The notes under the pieces were generated by a model. That model was given only the letters and a program-made list of their open reading frames with translations. It was not told where the DNA came from and did no database searches. 52,893 nucleotides of DNA from Sphingomonadales bacterium. Its GTDB lineage: Bacteria; Pseudomonadota; Alphaproteobacteria; Sphingomonadales; Sphingomonadaceae. The translations under genes were made by a program, and so were the position numbers. Of this stretch, positions 46,339 to 52,893 are shown in pieces (the stretch's first letter is position 1; every line of letters begins with the position of its first letter). Where the stretch lies: NCBI GenBank assembly GCA_027485735.1, contig JAIXQM010000033.1:1-52893 (forward strand), written 5' to 3'.

Positions 46339-46596
46339 ATGGCCACGATCGAAGTCTACACCAAGTTTCTTTGCCCCTATTGCACCCGGGCCAAGGCGTT
46401 GCTGAAAGCAAAGGGCGCCAGCTTTGAAGAGATCGACATTTCCACCGGGGGGCCGCGCCGGGCCGAAATGCTGGAACGCTCCAGCGGCCGCCAGACGGTG
46501 CCGCAAATCTTCATCGACGGCCGCCACATCGGCGGCTGCGACGATCTGCAGGCGCTCGACCGCGCTGGCGGGTTGGATCCGCTGCTCGCGGCATGA
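46339..46596 (+). CDS. grxC: Glutaredoxin 3
   Basis: 85 residues with the dithiol motif CPYC (C12, C15), the QTVPQIFIDGRHIGG cis-proline segment and a GGCDDL end. It reduces disulfides with glutathione in the cytoplasm. The stop overlaps the nitrilase start by four bases. Confidence 0.95.
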   Translation: MATIEVYTKFLCPYCTRAKALLKAKGASFEEIDISTGGPRRAEMLERSSGRQTVPQIFIDGRHIGGCDDLQALDRAGGLDPLLAA

Positions 46597-47414
46597 TGCT
46601 CAGCATCGGCCTGATCCAGACCAACACCGGCATCGATCCGGTGATCGAGGCTGAACTTCTGGCCGCACAGATTGGCGAAGCCGCAGCCAAGGGCGCGCAG
46701 ATCATCTTCACGCCGGAAATGAGCGGCCTGCTCGATCGCGACCGGAGCCGCGCCGCCAGCAATATCCGCGACGAAGCCGATGATGCGGTGCTGGCCGCCG
46801 TGCGGGCAGCAGCGGCTCGGCACCATGTGTGGGTGCATCTCGGCAGCCTCGCCCTGCGGGGCACCGGCAACAAGTTCGTCAACCGTGGCTTCCTGATTGG
46901 CCCCGATGGCGAAATCACCGCACGTTATGCCAAGATCCACCTGTTCGACGTCGCGCTCGGCACCGAAAGCTGGCGCGAGTCCGCCGCCTATGACGCCGGC
47001 CAAGAGGCCGTGGTGGCGGCAACGCCGTGGGGCGCACTGGGCCTGACCATCTGTTACGACGTCCGCTTCCCCGCGCTGCACAGGGCGCTGGCTTTGGCCG
47101 GCGCGCAGATCATCGCGGTGCCCGCCGCCTTCACCCGGCCCACCGGCCAGGCCCATTGGCATGTGCTGCTGCGCGCCCGCGCCATCGAAACCGGCTGCTG
47201 GGTGATCGCTGCCGCGCAGACGGGTGAACACACCGATGGTCGCGCCACCTATGGCCACAGCCTTGTCATCTCGCCGTGGGGGGAGGTGGTGCTCGACATG
47301 GGCGAAGCACCCGGCATCGGCATTGCCAGCGTCGACATGGGGCAAGTTGCCACCGCGCGCGGCAAGGTACCGGCGCTGGAACACGCCCGGCCGTTCCGGG
47401 TGGTGGGCCCATGA
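46593..47414 (+). CDS. Carbon-nitrogen hydrolase (Nit/omega-amidase-like)
   Basis: 273 residues. The nitrilase triad is visible: E42 in FTPEMSG, lysine in RYAKIHLFD and cysteine in LTICYDVRFP. Members of the Nit2 group hydrolyse deaminated glutathione or alpha-ketoglutaramate; the grxC neighbour makes the deaminated glutathione repair role attractive, but this is inferred. It overlaps both grxC and DUF1178 genes by four bases. Confidence 0.92.
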   Translation: MMLSIGLIQTNTGIDPVIEAELLAAQIGEAAAKGAQIIFTPEMSGLLDRDRSRAASNIRDEADDAVLAAVRAAAARHHVWVHLGSLALRGTGNKFVNRGFLIGPDGEITARYAKIHLFDVALGTESWRESAAYDAGQEAVVAATPWGALGLTICYDVRFPALHRALALAGAQIIAVPAAFTRPTGQAHWHVLLRARAIETGCWVIAAAQTGEHTDGRATYGHSLVISPWGEVVLDMGEAPGIGIASVDMGQVATARGKVPALEHARPFRVVGP

Positions 47415-47833
47415 TCGTCTATGATCTGGTCTGCACCATGGCCCACCGCTTCGAAGCCTGGTTCAGTTCCAGCGGCGATTATGATGATCAGCAGCAGCGC
47501 GGCCTGCTCGAATGCCCGATCTGCAGCAGTGCGCAGGTGGCCAAGGCAGTGATGGCACCGGCCGTCCCCGCCAAGTCGAACCGCAAGGGCGACATGCAAA
47601 GTCTGGCCAATGACGATCCAATGGCCCGATTGCTGATGCTGCAACGCGCTTTTGAAGCCAGCAGCGATTATGTCGGCGATCGCTTTGCCGCCGAAGCCCG
47701 CGCTATCCACGACGCCGGCGAGACGCGCAGCATCCATGGGGAAGCCACGCCCGCCGAAGTGAAGGCCTTGCGCGAGGATGGCATCTCACTCTTGCCGCTG
47801 CCATTCCGTCCGCGCGCGCGTTCGGACGCCTGA
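47411..47833 (+). CDS. DUF1178-family protein
   Basis: 140 residues from ATG 47411. It opens MIVYDLVCTMAHRFEAWF and has a CPIC pair forming a likely zinc knuckle, the DUF1178 pattern. No signal peptide or membrane helix. The family has no established role, but it is commonly placed beside grxC and nit genes. It is the last gene of this group. Confidence 0.9.
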   Translation: MIVYDLVCTMAHRFEAWFSSSGDYDDQQQRGLLECPICSSAQVAKAVMAPAVPAKSNRKGDMQSLANDDPMARLLMLQRAFEASSDYVGDRFAAEARAIHDAGETRSIHGEATPAEVKALREDGISLLPLPFRPRARSDA

Positions 47834-47897
47834 CACGCAAATTTTGCCAAAGTTTTTGCTTGAACGCCGCCGCGCATCATGGCCTTGGAAAGCGTGA

Positions 47898-47974
47898 GCA
47901 CCCGTAGCTCAGCAGGATAGAGCGACGGTTTCCTAAACCGTAGGCCGCAGGTTCGAATCCTGCCGGGTGCACCA
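47898..47974 (+). tRNA. tRNA-Arg (anticodon CCT)
   Basis: 77 bases with CCA encoded. The cloverleaf is complete: acceptor GCACCCG/CGGGTGC, D arm GCTC/GAGC, anticodon arm ACGGT/ACCGT with loop TTCCTAA (CCT at 47932-47934), and T arm GCAGG/CCTGC with TTCGAAT. It reads the AGG codon. A T5 run follows directly. No integrase is nearby, although tRNA genes often serve as attachment sites. Confidence 0.97.
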
Positions 47975-48121
47975 TTTTTCGGCGCGGTGCCGCCCACCAG
48001 CCCCGCCATTGCCAGATGTGGCCAGACATGATGTACTTCGGACATTGGCAGCTTCTGGATGTTGCGACGTCAACCGGTCATGTACTCGGCCGAACTGAGT
48101 GTCGCCCGGGGGGATGATATC

Positions 48122-48985
48122 ATGAGGCAGGGACTGTTGAACCTGCTGCCGCCGGTCACGGTAACCGCACTTCTGTTGTTCTGGGGCAATGCACCCGCTG
48201 CATTGATCGACAACAGGGCCACCTTGGTCATCGTGATCGTGACAGTGGTGCTCTTCGTTCAATTGCTCGAATTGCGGTTCGAACGGCATGAAGGCTGGCG
48301 CATCAACTGGCGTGAGCTGGCCACGGATGTGTTTTATGTCGTGCTGGGCTTTACGGCGATCAGCTGGATGACCGATACGTTCGCGGAAGGTCCGTTGCGT
48401 AACACCAAGGAAACGCTGGGTCTGACGTCACCATGGCTGAAGACGCTGCCATTTCTCGTGCAGACCTTCATGGTCATGGCTCTGTTCGAATTCGGGCAAT
48501 ATTGGATGCATCGGCTGATGCACAACAATGCGCTGTTCTGGTCCACCCACGCGCCGCATCATCACATCACCCAGCTGAATGCGGCCAAGGGTTATGTTGG
48601 CAATCCGATCGAGCTGTTCCTGATTTCGCTCAGCGTCATCGCACTGTTCGATTTCGACAAGGTGGCCATCTTTGCCTCCGCCTCGCTGGGCACCGCCATT
48701 TCGACCTTTGCCCACGCCAACGTGCGGTCCGATCCGCCAGGGTGGTACAGTTTCTTCTTCACCACCATCCGCCATCACAGCCTGCATCACACTGCGCTCA
48801 GCTATGAAGACACGCGCTGCAACTATGGCAATGTGCTGATCCTGTATGATCGCATTTTTGGCACTTATCGCGAAGGCGAGTCCGCCGTGGTTGGCCAGGA
48901 TGAACGCCGGCGGCTGACGATCGCCGAGCAGTTCCTGTTCCCCTTCCGGCCGCTGATCAGCCGCTGGAAGGCCAAAGGCGCCTGA
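48122..48985 (+). CDS. Sterol desaturase/fatty-acid hydroxylase family membrane protein
   Basis: 287 residues from ATG 48122; GGGGGG lies about ten bases before it. Several hydrophobic helices are followed by the di-iron histidine clusters: HRLMH, HAPHHH and HSLHH. Members hydroxylate or desaturate lipids or sterols with O2. The actual substrate is unknown. It stands after tRNA-Arg with a 147-bp gap and overlaps nothing. The next gene starts eight bases later. Confidence 0.9.
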   Translation: MRQGLLNLLPPVTVTALLLFWGNAPAALIDNRATLVIVIVTVVLFVQLLELRFERHEGWRINWRELATDVFYVVLGFTAISWMTDTFAEGPLRNTKETLGLTSPWLKTLPFLVQTFMVMALFEFGQYWMHRLMHNNALFWSTHAPHHHITQLNAAKGYVGNPIELFLISLSVIALFDFDKVAIFASASLGTAISTFAHANVRSDPPGWYSFFFTTIRHHSLHHTALSYEDTRCNYGNVLILYDRIFGTYREGESAVVGQDERRRLTIAEQFLFPFRPLISRWKAKGA

Positions 48986-48993
48986 TCCCTGCC

Positions 48994-49911
48994 GTGCCCC
49001 ACTTGCGCCTTGCCGTATTAATTCTGGCCGCATTTGCCCTGCTGGCAGCTGCTCCTGTCGAACAGATTATCCCCGTTCCCGGTTTCGCCGATTTCCTGAC
49101 CATTGATGGCAACAGCGTGTGGGTGACCAACAAGGGCCGGGTTGAGCGCTGGTCGCGCCGCGGCAAGCTGGCGACGGTATCGATGCGCCACCCGTGCGGC
49201 ACCATGGCCCTGACAGCTGATGCCCTGTGGGTGGCCGATTGTGACGACAAGACACTGAGCCGCATCGACCGGCGCACGGCTCGCATCATCACCGTCATCG
49301 CCACCGGGATTGCCGCGGCCGATGGTGAGATGAACGTGGTGGCAGGGGCAGGGTCAGTGTGGCTGGCCAGCGCCGCCAGTGGTTTAATTTCGCGTATCGA
49401 TCCATCGCTGGGCCGGGTGAACGCGCGGATCACCGTGGCACCTGGCAGCAATTATCTCGCCTTTGGCCATGGGGCGCTCTGGGCGGTCAGTGGCTCGAAG
49501 AATCTCATCCAGAAGATTGATCCGGCCACCAATCGCGTGATCGGCCACACACGGCTGGGCCGCCAACCCGGTTTCCTGGTGGCTGGTGAAGGGGCCGTGT
49601 GGGTCCAGGAACAAGCCGATGGCACCGTCGCCCGTGTCGATCCGGCCCGCGTAACAGTCAGTGGCAGGATCAAGGTCGATACCAGTCTCAACTATGGTGA
49701 CATTGATACGGGCGGCGGCAAGATCTGGCTCAGAACCACGGCCGGGCAGTCGCTGGTGGTGATTGATGCGGCAACCTTGGCCATCCGCGCTCGCCTTGGC
49801 GCCGTCACCGGCAGCGGGGCGGTTCGCTACACGCCTTCGGGTATCTGGACATCGGCGCATGACCGGCAGAGCCTGTCGTGGTGGCCTGATCCCGCCCGAT
49901 TGAGCCCTTAA
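48994..49911 (+). CDS. Exported beta-propeller protein
   Basis: 305 residues from GTG 48994. A signal peptide (LAVLILAAFALLAAAPVE) is followed by repeated blades of the YVTN/Vgb type, each with a phrase like ALWVADCDDKTLSRIDRRTARI or LIQKIDPATNRVIG. The mature protein should be periplasmic or surface-located. No catalytic residues can be assigned. It may be cotranscribed with the hydroxylase and ends four bases into the convergent SnoaL-like gene. Confidence 0.75.
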   Translation: MPHLRLAVLILAAFALLAAAPVEQIIPVPGFADFLTIDGNSVWVTNKGRVERWSRRGKLATVSMRHPCGTMALTADALWVADCDDKTLSRIDRRTARIITVIATGIAAADGEMNVVAGAGSVWLASAASGLISRIDPSLGRVNARITVAPGSNYLAFGHGALWAVSGSKNLIQKIDPATNRVIGHTRLGRQPGFLVAGEGAVWVQEQADGTVARVDPARVTVSGRIKVDTSLNYGDIDTGGGKIWLRTTAGQSLVVIDAATLAIRARLGAVTGSGAVRYTPSGIWTSAHDRQSLSWWPDPARLSP

Positions 49912-50303
49912 CCGCGTGAAAGTGCCGCCACCAGGGGTGCGGCCGCCACACTGTCGAAATACTCCCTGACTTGGGTCACGCGCCCGCCGGTCACATCGGC
50001 GACAACGCACAGCGTGAGGCGCAGCACATTCCCATCAGCCATGGTGCCGCCAGCGACGTGCTCCTCGACAAAACCAGTGGTTGTCGGCGAACAGACAGCC
50101 TCGCTGTACCCAAAGCCTGGCACGACCCGGTGCACAGCCGCATTGAAGCGCAGCAGCTGTTCAAGACCTATCGGTGCGCCGCCGTTCTGTACCAGTGTGA
50201 AATCCGCCGCGCACAGGCGACGTACCGTTGCGGCATCATCTGCAGCCAGCGCTGCAAACAGAGCGGCGGCGATCGCGGCATTGTCCATACCCATGTCCCT
50301 CAT
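49908..50303 (-). CDS. SnoaL/NTF2-like domain protein
   Basis: 131 residues from ATG 50303, which overlaps the hrpB stop (ATGA). A shorter version from ATG 50288 has a better-spaced AGGGA and may be the true start. The cone-shaped NTF2-like fold is suggested by LFAALAADDAATVRRLCAADFTLVQNGG and a later VTQVREYFDS segment. Functions range from small-molecule binding to isomerisation. Nothing indicates which. Confidence 0.7.
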   Translation of the reverse strand: MRDMGMDNAAIAAALFAALAADDAATVRRLCAADFTLVQNGGAPIGLEQLLRFNAAVHRVVPGFGYSEAVCSPTTTGFVEEHVAGGTMADGNVLRLTLCVVADVTGGRVTQVREYFDSVAAAPLVAALSRG

Positions 50304-52729
50304 TGTCCAGGCCGTTTTGCCCGTAGTGTTGGCGGTGCGTCCAGCGGATTGTCCGGCCAGGGATGCTTGGGATAACGGCCCTTCAGCTCCTTCTTCACCT
50401 CCGCCCAGCTGCCGGTCCAGAAGCCCGGCAGATCCTTGGTTACCTGGATCGGCCGGCCTGCCGGCGAGGTGAGCCGCAGCGTGAGTGGCACTCGGCCATC
50501 AGCGACCATGGGATGACGGGCGAGACCGAACAGCGCCTGAACCCGCATGTCCACCGCCGGGCCACTATCGGCGGCATAATCAATGGCATGGCTGCTGCCC
50601 GCCGGGGTGGTAAAGCGACCGGGCGCAAACGTGTCGAGCCGCTGGCGCTGGCTCCAGTCGAGCCGGTTCAACAGCGCTTCGGCCAACGCGACATCCTGCA
50701 GGTCAACCAAGCGGCGGCCGAGCAGCGGTGCCAGCCAATCGTCACGGGTGGCCAGCAAGGCATCATCGTCGCTGGCCGGCAGATCAAGGCCGTGGGCAGC
50801 CGCAAAGGCAAAACGGGCGCGCAGCGCAATGGCAGCGTCACCCCAGGGCAACTGGCCAAGTCCGCGTTCCGCCACGGCATCGAGCAGGACAGCGCGAATT
50901 CTGGCAGCATCGGGTCGCTCGACCGGCTGGCGGGCCAGCGTGATGGCGCCGAGCCGGCGTTGGGTTTCCGCCGTCACGCCGCTGGTCGCCGGATCAAAGG
51001 CAAACACCGCCCGATTCTCGATGCGGCTCGCGAGAATCTTCTCAACGTCGCCGTGCAGCGGCGCGCCCAACAGCAGCCGTGCGCCCGCCGCACTGCCGCT
51101 GGCATCGCCCACGACGATCCAGTCGCAGCGCGCCAGCGGCGAGTCCGGGGGTGGTGCGACGGCGCGGCCATTGGCCATCAGGAATGCGTTACCCCGGCGC
51201 CTCGCTACCCGGTCGGGATAGCCCAAGGCCAACACTTCGCCGGCAGATTCAATGCTGATATCAGTCTCTGTTGCGCCCACCGCTCTGGCCCAACGCTGCG
51301 CCAGTTTGCGTGCGGCTTCGGCGCGCTGGCCGCGTTCGCGCGCCCAGCCTGCGAGCCGCTGCTCAATGTCATCACTGCGCCCACCCAGTCCCCGCTCACC
51401 CATCAACACGGCGATGCGGGCGGCGAGCAAGCCGTGGCCGCGCTGTGCCGCTGTCACCAACATGTTTGCCTGTTCCGGTGCCATTGGCAGCGCCGCCAAA
51501 CGTTTGCCATGGGGCGTTACGCGATCGGTCTCATCAATCGCCGACATAGCCCGTAACCGGCCTTGCGCTTCGATCACGGCTGCTGCCGGCGGTGGGTCCC
51601 GCCAGGGCAGACTGGCAGGATCAGGCACACCCCAGCGGGCGCAATCCAGCACCAAGCCAGCCAGATCAGCCTCCATGATTTCCGGCGGATCGAAGGGCAC
51701 CCGGCCCAGTGTTTCGGCGGCTTCCCACAGCCGGATCGCCAATCCTGGTGCAGTGCGCCCGGCGCGGCCGGCGCGTTGGGTCACAGCCGCTTGGCTCGAT
51801 CGCACGGTGACCAGGCGGGAGAGACCAACACTGCGATCCAGCTGTGGCCGGCGCGACAGGCCGGAATCGATCACGACTTGCACACCATCGATGGTGATGC
51901 TCGTCTCTGCAATGCTTGTCGCCAGCACGATCTTGCGACGGCCAGGCGGTGGCGGCGCAATGGCGGCACGCTGGTCACTGGCTTCGCGGGCACCGTGCAG
52001 ACGGAACAGATCAGTATCGGCGGGCAGCCGCGCTTCCAGGCGCTCGGCGGTGCGCTCAATCTCGGCAACACCAGGCAGGAAGGCGAGGATGGAGCCCGTT
52101 TCGCTGACCAGTGCGCCGCGGATAGCGCTGGCCATGGCGTCTTCCAGTCGTTCAGCGGAATTGCGACCAACGTATCGCAGTTCGACCGGAAACATCCGGC
52201 CTTGCGATTCAACCTGGACAAGTCCCGGAATGATGGTGGCGAAACCGGTCACATCCAGCGTGGCTGACATCAGCAACAGACGCAGATCAGGCCGCAACGC
52301 TGCGCGAGCCTCCAATGTCAGTGCGAGCGCAAAATCGGAATCGAGGCTGCGTTCATGGACTTCGTCGAACAAGACACCGGCCACACCGGCCAGTTCGGGA
52401 TCGCTGACCAGCATGCGGGTGAAAATGCCTTCGGTCACCACCTCAATGCGGGTGGTGGCCGACGTGCGCGCATCCAGCCGGGTTCGATAGCCAATGGTCT
52501 GACCAACCGGCTCGCCCAGTTGCTCGGCCATGCGCTCGGCCGCAGCACGCGCGGCGAGGCGGCGCGGAGAGAGCAAGATCAGCTTGCCGCCCTTGGCCCA
52601 GTCTTCGCCAAGCAGGGCGGGCGGCACAGCGGTGGTCTTGCCCGCGCCGGGCGGTGCCACCAGCGCCACAGGGAGATTGCCAGCCAGCGCCGCCTGCAAC
52701 TGCGGCAGCACGGCGAGCACCGGCAGCAT
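50300..52729 (-). CDS. hrpB: ATP-dependent helicase HrpB
   Basis: 809 residues, the usual HrpB length. Walker A is PPGAGKTT, the DEAH-type box is DEVHERSLDSD, motif III is MSATLD and motif VI QRAGRAGRTAPG. The C-terminal helicase-associated and HrpB-specific regions are present. It is a DExH helicase family member of poorly defined role in bacteria. Its start overlaps the hemJ stop by one base (TGATG). Confidence 0.95.
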   Translation of the reverse strand: MLPVLAVLPQLQAALAGNLPVALVAPPGAGKTTAVPPALLGEDWAKGGKLILLSPRRLAARAAAERMAEQLGEPVGQTIGYRTRLDARTSATTRIEVVTEGIFTRMLVSDPELAGVAGVLFDEVHERSLDSDFALALTLEARAALRPDLRLLLMSATLDVTGFATIIPGLVQVESQGRMFPVELRYVGRNSAERLEDAMASAIRGALVSETGSILAFLPGVAEIERTAERLEARLPADTDLFRLHGAREASDQRAAIAPPPPGRRKIVLATSIAETSITIDGVQVVIDSGLSRRPQLDRSVGLSRLVTVRSSQAAVTQRAGRAGRTAPGLAIRLWEAAETLGRVPFDPPEIMEADLAGLVLDCARWGVPDPASLPWRDPPPAAAVIEAQGRLRAMSAIDETDRVTPHGKRLAALPMAPEQANMLVTAAQRGHGLLAARIAVLMGERGLGGRSDDIEQRLAGWARERGQRAEAARKLAQRWARAVGATETDISIESAGEVLALGYPDRVARRRGNAFLMANGRAVAPPPDSPLARCDWIVVGDASGSAAGARLLLGAPLHGDVEKILASRIENRAVFAFDPATSGVTAETQRRLGAITLARQPVERPDAARIRAVLLDAVAERGLGQLPWGDAAIALRARFAFAAAHGLDLPASDDDALLATRDDWLAPLLGRRLVDLQDVALAEALLNRLDWSQRQRLDTFAPGRFTTPAGSSHAIDYAADSGPAVDMRVQALFGLARHPMVADGRVPLTLRLTSPAGRPIQVTKDLPGFWTGSWAEVKKELKGRYPKHPWPDNPLDAPPTLRAKRPGQ

Positions 52730-52893
52730 CAGAAGGGTTTGACGATCACCAACACCGCCACAGCCAGCGTGACCAGCGAGGGAATCTCATTCATGAGCCG
52801 CAGCCGCTTTTCGGTCACCGGGCGTTCGCCGGCGGCGAAACGCTTTGCCATAACCACACTCCAATGGTGGAACCAGGTGAGCAGGCACACAAA
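52729..52893 (-). CDS. hemJ: Protoporphyrinogen oxidase HemJ (3' part)
   Basis: The last 54 codons plus stop are in the window; the gene continues beyond the right end. The fragment ends RLRLMNEIPSLVTLAVAVLVIVKPF, with the MNEIP motif and a final hydrophobic helix closing in VKPF, a strong match to HemJ (UPF0093) C-termini. HemJ is a membrane enzyme oxidising protoporphyrinogen IX in haem synthesis. The reading frame is open throughout. Confidence 0.85.
   Translation of the reverse strand, partial: FVCLLTWFHHWSVVMAKRFAAGERPVTEKRLRLMNEIPSLVTLAVAVLVIVKPF

Noticed and set aside
47898..48121. Integrated element at tRNA-Arg
   Set aside because: The tRNA 3' end is intact, and there is no integrase and no direct repeat of its end nearby.

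Overview
The window reads as a chromosomal segment of a high-GC alphaproteobacterium, most likely a sphingomonad (order Sphingomonadales; the genus cannot be fixed from the sequence). The basis is gene content and order: mnmE, mnmG, rsmG, parA, parB; then holA, lptE, leuS and a DUF3576 gene; a long reverse-strand block nfu, nitroreductase, tsaB, rimI, mucR-like, fur, plsC, miaB, phoH, ybeY, corC; and comF, grxC, nitrilase, DUF1178. Nearly all genes look intact. I see no insertion sequence, prophage, integrase, CRISPR array or rRNA. One tRNA-Arg(CCT) is present.

Layout. 0-1.9 kb: 3' part of nadE and a secreted retropepsin-like protein. 1.9-6.7 kb: four genes for exported proteins, a Tat-type DapA-family enzyme, a PQQ dehydrogenase, a cytochrome c and an NHL beta-propeller, probably one periplasmic oxidation module. 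6.7-9.5 kb: a cupin, a short second-type glutamyl-tRNA synthetase, a P-loop kinase-like protein and a small membrane protein. 9.5-12.8 kb: riboflavin operon ribD-ribE-ribBX-ribH, where RibB carries an N-terminal helix-turn-helix and a GTP cyclohydrolase II-like domain without its zinc cysteines. 12.9-16.7 kb: a membrane patatin, a structured intergenic region, a HAD nucleotidase and dapD. 16.8-24 kb: a hemerythrin, three tandem secreted M20 peptidases, a TerC protein, a quinone oxidoreductase and a DUF6489 gene. 24-29.7 kb: mnmE, mnmG, rsmG, parA, parB with two perfect parS palindromes, suggesting that the replication origin is near. 29.9-44.1 kb: mainly housekeeping genes on the reverse strand. 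44.2-52.9 kb: a universal stress protein, a methyltransferase, comF-grxC-nit-DUF1178, tRNA-Arg, a membrane fatty-acid/sterol hydroxylase, a secreted beta-propeller, a SnoaL-like protein, hrpB and the 3' end of hemJ.

The most unusual non-coding structure is a family of REP/BIME-like repeats at 17.5, 25.4, 29.8 and 36.0 kb. In the three full copies, two inverted arms of about 34 bp each contain an inner hairpin. In most arms the inner stem keeps its pairing although its bases differ between copies, which suggests selection on structure. Other leads are the possible switching leader before the HAD-dapD pair, the HTH-RibBX fusion with a palindrome just upstream of its start, and the exported DapA-like/PQQ module.
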